Shown here piece by piece: positions 56,328 to 64,000 of a stretch of 64,000 nucleotides of DNA; position 1 is the stretch's first letter; every line of letters starts with the position of its first letter. The notes under the pieces were generated by a model. The model was given only the letters and a program-made list of their open reading frames with translations, was not told the origin of the DNA and did no database searches. Location of the stretch: the NCBI GenBank assembly GCA_001599595.1, contig BCHH01000008.1, positions 2,776,193 through 2,840,192 on the forward strand, in the 5' to 3' direction. Made by a program: the position numbers and the translations under genes. This DNA comes from Beverwykella pulmonaria (Eukaryota > Ascomycota > Dothideomycetes > Pleosporales > Melanommataceae).

Positions 56328-59300
56328 TTGTTCATAGAGGGAGGGAGTGTTGGCAGGAGCTGGTGAAGGGTCATACAGAAGTACAGTATGGGGTCTGTGG
56401 CATTGTTTCTCGTCTCTAGATCTCGTTGGCTGGGCGTTGACTGAGGCTTGTGGCGTATGGCTTGTAATAACGAATATCTAACGGTCGCTATTGGCATGAC
56501 TCTTTAGCGCGGAATGTGTTCTGTCGAATACGATAGGACCGCGTTGAGTCTAAGTGATCCTTCTAACCTATTGCTATGTGGCCATACATCGAATGAGGAT
56601 ATGCTGGCTGGATTCATATTCACTCCGACGTGATGAGTCGGTGGGGGTTGGAGGACATTCGAGATACAAAATCAGCGTTCAAGGTCAGTGAGGACATTTG
56701 ACTATTGTAAAACTAATACAACGATGACAAGAGAGACATGACTAGCGCTGCGGAAGTAGGTCATGGTCGGGTAGTCACCGAGGTTGATCGATTTCACCAA
56801 GGACCCTTCTCCCTTAGAATGAAGCTTGCTCCGGAGTGTGCACGGAGGAAAAGATGTTGCAGTGAATTACGTTCGACGTAGAGAATGAAAGCTCACTGTT
56901 GTATTAGAGCTTTTCTGTGTGCACATTCGCATGCCAAAGCTCTTGAGCAGAAGATTCCAGGCTTGGGGCATGTGTTCTGTGAAAAAGTAAGGCGTCTGGT
57001 GTTCTCTCACAGTGGTAAGAATAGGTGTACATCTCGGCGTGTACCAAACTCGGTGTCGAGTCCGGGCTCCTTTTGTAAGTAGACGAAGTCTTTTGCTCAG
57101 CCTATATGGTGAAACATCACTTAAGATGTCACAACAGATGGGGGATGTCATGTGTGATACACTTGTCTTGAAAACATTCTCGCAATTTCTCACACCGCCG
57201 CTCGCATAGCTGAACCAGTTGGAATTCGGGCCGAGAGTTATATAGTTGCTTATGTGGCAAGTGCTCGTATGCAGCTGCGCAGCCCGTAAACCTTCGCTAC
57301 AGCTGCAGGGTGGAAAATGCTCTGGCCTCCATATCTCGAGAACCTGTCTCCCAAGAGACAATGCGTTCGGAGTGCGAATAATATTGTATTGAAGTGCCGC
57401 ATGGAAGCCTTTAGCGATGTCCGGTGAATAACGGCTTGTTTTCCCTTCCTATAGTTGTGTCGCGTGGCAAGGCCCTAGCTGCCGTCTGCAGTGAATGTGC
57501 TATTCCTATAAAGTATAAATTAGCGAGAGACGTTGTATATTAATACGATAGCATACGAAGTACCGGTACACGTTGGTGGCGCAAACAACGGAGGTAGTTT
57601 ATCCGCGCATGTCGGCAAGGTGGGGATTTTCTCGAACACCTTCCAGAAGAGCTATGATGGCTACAATCTGATATCGGAACGAGCAGCCGGTCGTGAATGA
57701 TGTGAGCTCTAGGAGCGGCACTGCCAATTTTTGTATGTCTGGCCCATTTCGGTGTTCCCATTATCCTTATTCGTCTTCATACTGTGCCGGGCTTACCTTG
57801 GTATTTTACTTTCACGGTCGTCAGGCAGATCTCTTGGACGAAGCTTCGCCCTCCAAGCTTGACGATCTTGACAAGTTTGAAATTTTGACAGCGTGGCACC
57901 CGTAGCGAGAGACAGCTCTTCGCATCGGCATGAGCCCAGTGAGAGACGTGCACTGTGGGTACATGCACGCAGAGTGAAGCTAACGGAAACACGGACGCGG
58001 AAATGGTCGGCCACGGCTTCCACGTGTGCTTCGAAGCCGCAGGGACGGCCGAACAAACGCACGAAGATCTAAAGAAGGATTTTATTGCAGGGGGTGGGAT
58101 GTGCGGATCATGAATGTGAGGTGCCGTGATTGGAATCAACGACTTAAATCTGACATTTATGGATGTCTGCGTGTACCTTTTCGGGTGGAATCGTGGCTTG
58201 GGTAAGCTTCGCTATCCCTGCTGGGTTGGGCTTTGCCTGGACGAAAGAGATATCTGATGCAGATGCGGACGTAGCTTGGAGATCTTGGGGAGCACTCAGA
58301 CCGGTGGACTCGGAGACCGAGGGCCAAAAGCTTGACGCAGACAGCACAGGCCCCGAGTGAGTGGAAACGGCCTGGGCAACGAGCAGCAGAGCGTGGGGTG
58401 AATGCTTGACGCGCCGCCTGAGCTTGAGTTGTTCAAGACATTTTATAGCGGCTTGGCGTTCCTATGGATGCTGATTCCTCCGGAGTCGTGTGGCACGGCG
58501 CTGTGGTGCTCGTCACAGACCGCGCGTTGACCGTTGGGCCTTCCAAGGTAGCAGATGCTACGCCCGAATGGGGATAGCCTTGCGGCACTGCTCGCGATCT
58601 GAAACGGAGAGCCGACCGACGGTCCTACTGTGCCCACCTAACCAACCGCGCTGCGTCATTACGTGCGGGTGTAATATGTCGATCTTTGTCCTTCACGTTG
58701 GTGTTCCAAAGCAAAGGAGCGGACGACTTTCATCCGGCCACAGTCCATGGACCCACGTCGAACGCTGACACACGGTGTAAGCCTTGCCCAAGACATGCGG
58801 CTGCCTCGGCCAACCTTGGGAAAGCTTGACGAGACTGGCCCGAAGGCTTCAACGAGTCCGTTGAATCGGACCGATAATCATTGCCTTATGCAACGAATCT
58901 GCAGACTTCTCCTCATTTCCAAACTTTATCTCGTCATGCAGTGGGATCGAAGGGCAGGAAGTCCGGTAAGCTTAGGTCTTCGGGCAGATCGCAGGCAAGC
59001 TGTCGCCTTGTATATCAACATCGCAGATGGTGCATTGCAGATCGTGGAGTGGGAGCATTACATGTACGTGTTAATAAACCCAATAGGAATTCTATCTTGC
59101 AAAAAGTAAATATGCACATCTGTCTATCATAAAAGTGACCCCAATCTATAGGAAAGGAATCGTAACGTGCGTAGATGTACAGAGGGTCCGTGAAGATGCC
59201 ACACTCTATATACCTCTGACTTGATAACCGCGACATGTTCCCGGAACGCCATCGCGAGTGTAAACAACCAAAACTAAGAATACCAAGAGTCCGCCAAGCA

Positions 59301-59421
59301 TCTTCTACTGCACGTTCTCAGCTCCGTCGAAAGATCGCGGGTGGCCAAGCAGGTAGGGCGAGAAAGCCAAGGGGATCGTCCTCGATCTACGCCGCCCCGT
59401 CGTATACGCAAAGAGGGGTAT
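56328..59421. other. Gene-free stretch of 3.1 kb
   Basis: No supported gene on either strand. The longest frames (164 codons at 56867-57361 minus, 120 codons at 58747-59109 plus) have no domain, signal peptide or splice logic. No long repeats were noticed. It could hold a non-coding RNA or decayed genes, but I see no direct sign. Confidence 0.4.
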
Positions 59422-60756
59422 TCACATGTCCTCGCTGTTGCGCAGCGCCGTATTGAGTTCTTTTGAGGCATTCTTGAGTTCAGCCCGGAGGAACCGCTCC
59501 AAGGCACCATAGATACCATCGCCGCCGGGAGCACCCCTGCAATACCGTCCCGCAAAAGCATCGATGAGCTTGGAAACTTTGCGAAGCTCATTGATCACCA
59601 GCTGCAGCTTCAACTGCATCTCGTCTTCGGCGTCGATCTGATATTGGCCCATGGATATAGGAATGTCCAGGACCATTTCGCGATCTTCCCAAGACGTTTG
59701 GGGCGTTTGGGTTCCTGTCCGGGAGGAGCTGCGGCCAATAGCAGAATAGCAAGACAGAACCTTGAGGATGATGAGTGAAAGCGCAAGGACCAACCCAGAA
59801 TTGCTTGAGCACGGGCATTGGAGTAACTGGTTGAAAATGGCGATAGCTCGTCGATTGGTAGCAAGTACTTGGTCAACGGAAGCAACAGAAGCCGCAGGGC
59901 TTGGGCCACTGGGAGCACTGGTGGGGTTGGATTGACAGAAGTTCTGAGGGAGGTGTAGACTTTGCAATGTGGTGCTTGCGAGGTTCGAGCAGGATTCCTT
60001 CCTTCCATGTCCAGGGTGGTGCGGATGAGGGTGTTTCGCCATGATTGGTGACGGTGAGGGGGACTGTTCGGCCGGATATGCGAACTTCAGGTCCGTATCT
60101 GAGCCAGTGAAGGTTTCAGACGAGCTCGATCCAACGCGAGTGAGCTCACTTCCATTGTCCATTGAGCCCCAATTATTATCCATAAAGCACATGGAGCTTT
60201 CTAAAGCTAGTAAGGCCGATGACGAAAGGAAATTATCGTTCGAGCCGAGATTGTTTGGGTCAGACATGAAGTTGAAATCTTGCCATAGCAGGGAATTTTC
60301 GAAACTGCCGTCATTGAGAGGATCTGGGACACCAGCACCGAGCTGGTCGTCGAGTTGAGCCGTACTGTTGGCTGAATCTCGCTCTGGCGTGGATAAAGTG
60401 CTGGACCTTCGATCTGCCGCCTTTGCGTCTGACTTCTTGGGCATAGGGTTTCCATTGGCGTCTTTTCGTGGCGGCTTGCCCATTCTCCTGGAAACACTGT
60501 AGTTGCACCTCATGCCCGAGTTGATACATCTTTGGCAAACTGGACGCTCCCGATCGCACTTTACTGATAATGGTTTAGTGGAGCTCAAAGACTATGTTTC
60601 GATGGACTCACCTTTAGCATTGGCGCAGACATCGCACGAAGACCTCAGCTTAGGCGGCTTATCGGCATTCCTGCGTGATGGAGCCGGGCGAGGTGGTGGT
60701 TGGATCTCCACGGAATCGATTTCCATGTCTGGGCTATCCATGGTATATGAGTCCAT
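59422..60756 (-). CDS. Zn2Cys6 transcription factor, AflR-like
   Basis: Two exons, complement(59422..60563, 60612..60756), give 428 aa, close to the size of AflR. The splice completes a perfect binuclear zinc cluster: SCDVCANAKVKCDRERPVC followed by QRCINSGMRC (C-x2-C-x6-C-x6-C-x2-C-x6-C). The YSVSRRMGKPPRK that follows is the linker of the AflR group. Residues 75-230 are Ser/Pro-rich and acidic. From about 240 the conserved AflR C-terminal region appears (NRRAIAIFNQLLQCPCSSNS, then LALSLIILKVLSCYSAI). An in-frame ATG at 60915 would add 53 residues, but it is only about 15 bp from a TATA box, so the Met at 60756 is preferred. AflR-type factors usually control neighbouring polyketide clusters; no synthase is visible here. 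Confidence 0.88.
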
Positions 60757-62623
60757 TGTCGTGTGGTAAGGTATAGGTGGCGTTGTGGATGCTAGTACTC
60801 TCCAGAGGGATAAACGAGACTCCTTGTTCCTCTTGGATTGGTGATGAGTTTGCGTAGATTGCTTGGATGGTTCGGATGGTGTGGAACGTTGATTGAGTGA
60901 GATATTGTTCGCCATGAGGGGATGCGTAAGTTATATAGCTTGGGAGGATTAATTTGGAGCGTCCGGGCTGGGGCGCTTTTTTCCGTATTGTTGGAGAGCT
61001 GCAGCAATCACAGAGAGACCTGGGAATATGATCAGCTTACAGGGCTAGCTAACCGGTACTGGCTGGTGTGGACCGTGGCAAGCAGGGCCGTCGCGTGTCT
61101 CGCGTATCCTAGCGTGCTGTCAATCGGCAACATTGCAATTGTAGGGTGTTACCAATCTTCAGGTGGCTGTAACGTGGGTTCAAGCAGGCTGTGGACTAGC
61201 TGCTGATCGGATGGATTCGCTGACGATAACGTACGTCCTATCACGGCTGAGCGATTGCTTCGATAACCGAGAGAAAACGCTCCATTTACAACCGGCAGGC
61301 GGAAATTGAGTGCCTATGAAACGACGAACAACGTGAACAGGGTCCAGTGTGCACAAGCCCGGCGGAGGTTGTACGAAAACGAGCTATGCGAAGGGACTGC
61401 ACATGGCCAACTAGAGGCCTTAGAGGCAAGGTGAGCCTGTATCGAGATGCTGCAATATGGATAGTAACACGAGCCACGCCTGCGTCCGCTCATTGAGTCG
61501 TGTTATTGGACTCAGCTGAGAGTCGTGTATGCGGGTGATGTTAAGATCGGGACGTGGAAGAGTCCAACGGGGTTTAGCGTGCTTTCTCGTGCGTAAGAAT
61601 ATCTTTGATCAACGTCACGTGAGCCGAGTTAGGCTCGAGCTGCCCGTGGGCCTCCGATATTTTAGCCTAGTATGCGAGGTTGAGAAAAGTAAGTGCTGCG
61701 AAATGCAGCTCTTCCTTTTTGTTGATCCTGATAGATGCGCAGAACCTACTTCCTAGACCAGGAATCGACAAATAGAAGTAGGTTCTCCACTGCTGCGCCC
61801 CGACATCAGTGAGACTGCTTAATCGCAACAGGCAAGATCGTTGAGGTCGCTAGATTCCCAAGGTTGAACACCAGCACTTCAGCATCAGCACCGAGCAGCT
61901 GTCGCTCAACGGGGTCCGGACCGTGATCGACAGGAGCAATCCACAACTTTCCAAGTGCGCAGTGAGCAAGTGGGGTGCACCGCATACGGAGGCCTCTTCG
62001 AAGCCTCGGAAAGCGTTTCGCCAACGACGAATTTGGCGTCTGCTCCCTGCTCCATGTGCTACAGGACAAGCTTTGACTAGAACAAACAAGCACTCCGCCA
62101 AGAAAAGCTGCCGCGAGCAAGCCGGGTAGTCTTGCAACCCTGCAGTGTTCCAACGCCTCCCGCGAAGGACTGCAACAGCCGCAGCTCCACCGACACAGGC
62201 AGCTTTGTTGGCAGCCGTGTTGTCCAGTCGACTCTTAGACATGAGCCGGGGACTCATAGTGTGTGGCACGGTTACCGAAAGTCGGCGCCTTTTCCAGCCG
62301 GTAAGCCGCGAAAGCGGTTGTCTATGCTGACAACCTAGTGGCTAACAGTCTGCCGTAGTTGCGGCTATGCACCCCGTTGGCCGACTTTTCGTGTTTGGAG
62401 ATAAATATACTACCGTTGCCGCTGTAATTATAAGAGAGCCAAGTACCTTCGTATTGCTTGCTTGTCCACCAGCAAGTCTTCTTCTCTTTGCCTTTACCTC
62501 TTGGCTTCTTGCACTCCGAAAGCTTGTCGCTGCCCCTTCGCTCAATCCCCGCCTCTCGTACGCCACACTCCACCACTTCCAAGCCCTCTACCCTCCACAA
62601 CCACCCACTGAAAATAAACAACC
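60757..62623. other. Divergent intergenic region, regulator / nitroreductase
   Basis: About 1.9 kb shared by two head-to-head genes. Frames of up to 139 codons around 61850-62270 (minus) lack any domain. An AGATAAATATAC motif near 62399 could be part of the nitroreductase promoter. Confidence 0.4.
60931..60937 (-). promoter_or_regulatory. TATA-like box of the Zn2Cys6 regulator gene
   Basis: TATATAA on the minus strand lies about 175 bp upstream of the preferred ATG at 60756 and only about 15 bp upstream of the alternative ATG at 60915. The spacing favours the later start. Confidence 0.45.
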
Positions 62624-63288
62624 ATGGCTTCCACTACTCCCTTCCTCACTGCCGTTGCTGGTCGTCGGTCGCTGTATGCACTTTCGAAAGAGTCCCCCAT
62701 CTCTAACGATCGCATCCTCGAAATCATCAACCACGCTCTCAAGCATGCACCTTCACCCTTCAACGTCCGCAGTGCTCGCTGCATAGTTCTCTTCGGCGAA
62801 GAACACACTAAGCTGTGGGAAAACGCGTACAAAGTGACGGAGCAAGCCACGCCTCAAGCTATCGGCATCCTGGGTCCCAAGATCAAGGGATTCGAAGGCG
62901 CATACGGCACAGTAAGTTGCACTTAATTCGGAACGTCTCCTGCGCCACCGCTAACACGCCACATTAGTGCATGTTCTTCGACGACTCAGAAGCTTACAAC
63001 GAGCTGAGCCCTCGCTTCGCTGCGCTCTCCAAGAACTACCCCGAGTGGGAGGAGCACTCTTCGGGCATGCACCAGTTCATCGTTTGGACTGCTCTGGAGG
63101 CCGAGGGCTTGGGCTGCAATCTTCAGCACTACCAGCCTTCGATTACCCCATACGTAAACAAAACTTACGATGTGCCCGCTTCGTGGTCGTTGAAGGCCGA
63201 GATGGTCTTCGGAAAGCCTACTGAGCCTGCGGGTGAGCCTAAGCCCAAGACGCACTTGGAGAAGGCGCTCAGGGTCTATGGTGCTTAG
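62624..63288 (+). CDS. Nitroreductase-family protein, Frm2/Hbn1-like
   Basis: Two exons (62624..62911, 62968..63288) give 202 aa, the size of yeast Frm2 and Hbn1. RRSLYALSKESPISNDRILE is the N-terminal FMN-binding segment (Arg-Arg-Ser after the first helix), and APSPFNVRSARCIVLFGEEH is the Ser-x-Asn-x-Arg flavin motif. The splice joins GFEGAYGT to CMFFDD. The second part carries HSSGMHQFIVWTALEAEGLG with NLQHY after it, the dimer-helix and phosphate-binding region of the family. These FMN enzymes reduce nitro compounds or quinones with NAD(P)H and have been linked to fatty-acid signalling and oxidative stress in yeast. The start is in a good context (ACCATGG). Confidence 0.92.
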
Positions 63289-64000
63289 AAGAGTCTTTGT
63301 GCTGCCCACTTCCTCTACGGTATCGGTTGGCGAGTTTCGGGGTGTTTAGAACAATTGATCATCGGGATTCTTCTTATTAGATAGATAAAATCCACACGCT
63401 ATCTCATACTGGACGCGGCAACTTCCGAAGACTGTAACAGTGATGTTTGTGAACGTTGTCTATTTTTTGGCCTCGGCTTAAACTTACGTAATGGCCCAGC
63501 AACTCCACGTAGGTGAGAATATGCAGTGTATCTGTGAGTTGAAGCGTTGTAAACCATCAAAGGATGTCAATTCGGTTAAATTCACAATCATGAATCAGGG
63601 TCTCTCGCCTCCGGCGGTACTACGGCTGGGGCTGCTTACTACAGGGATTTCAGTAAGTCAGTAGGTGAGCCGTGCGCTAGGCACTAGGAGACCTCTATGT
63701 CCGGAAGGCTTGTGTAACCATCCTCCAGAACGCCACCACCAGTCCATCCTTCGACCGTTATTAGGCCGCTGGGCCCGGTTTGCAACCTCCGGCCACCAAT
63801 CTACCAAATCGTTGCACGAGACTCACTATATGTAGGTACGCTGCACGACGACAAACACTGTACAGAATTCCGCCCCTGAATCCTGATGCACGTCCTTTGC
63901 TTGATACCTTGGAATTGGAAAAATTGAGGCTTTTGTGATGACTGCATGAGGCATTTCGAGGGGATCCTAGAGACACAGTGCAGTGTTTAGGGTTGATTGT
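63289..64000. other. 3' flank of the nitroreductase gene to window end
   Basis: About 710 bp. No supported gene; any feature continuing past 64000 cannot be judged. Confidence 0.4.

Noticed and set aside
53247..63288. A secondary-metabolite cluster (drug pump, AflR-like factor, nitroreductase)
   Set aside because: No backbone enzyme or tailoring enzyme set is present, spacing is wide, and each gene also occurs outside clusters.

Overview
This window is nuclear DNA of a filamentous ascomycete (Pezizomycotina; a Dothideomycete is my guess, not shown). The genes carry short introns, mostly about 50-80 nt, with GTRNGT donors and CTRAY-type branch points. The gene set is also fungal: Ssd1, Gle1, Vps24, p23, Trm11, an AflR-type Zn2Cys6 factor, GH35, GH51 and laccase enzymes, and a chitinase of the GH18 plus chitin-binding type. 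No tRNA or rRNA gene was recognised. All exon joins were made by eye from splice signals, reading phase and family knowledge.

Layout, left part (1-41 kb). This is a normal gene-dense euchromatic stretch. In order it holds a 5'-truncated PPR protein, an MFS transporter (-), a secreted ferritin-like protein (-), the translational regulator Ssd1 (-), the mRNA-export factor Gle1 (+), a cyclic phosphodiesterase of the Cpd1 type (-), a patatin-like protein that seems to lack its catalytic residues (+), a secreted GH35 beta-galactosidase (-), a long coiled-coil protein (-), a TTC1-like TPR protein (-), a HAD phosphatase (+), ESCRT-III Vps24 (-), the Hsp90 co-chaperone p23 (+), the tRNA methyltransferase subunit Trm11 (+), a secreted GH51 arabinofuranosidase (+) and a laccase-like multicopper oxidase (+). 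The housekeeping genes act in RNA metabolism, protein folding and vesicle sorting. GH35, GH51 and laccase suggest growth on plant cell walls.

Middle (41-53 kb). This is an accessory island of decayed mobile DNA around an 81-base assembly gap. It holds a 48-bp tandem duplication, two copia-type LTRs (one attached to an RNase H remnant), two copies of a roughly 205-bp terminal-inverted-repeat element in opposite orientation, the 3' end of a hAT transposon, and a 430-bp foldback structure. Differences between copies are mostly transitions, as expected from repeat-induced point mutation (RIP). Inside the island lie a GH18/CBM18 chitinase broken by two frameshifts and two stop codons, and an unrecognised cysteine-rich surface-type protein with a perfect-length 30-bp minisatellite.

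Right part (53-64 kb). This part is sparse. It has a 14-TM DHA2-type transporter with an unusual 400-residue cytosolic N-terminus, then 3 kb without a recognisable gene, an AflR-like Zn2Cys6 regulator (-) with no biosynthetic genes beside it, and a Frm2-like nitroreductase (+).
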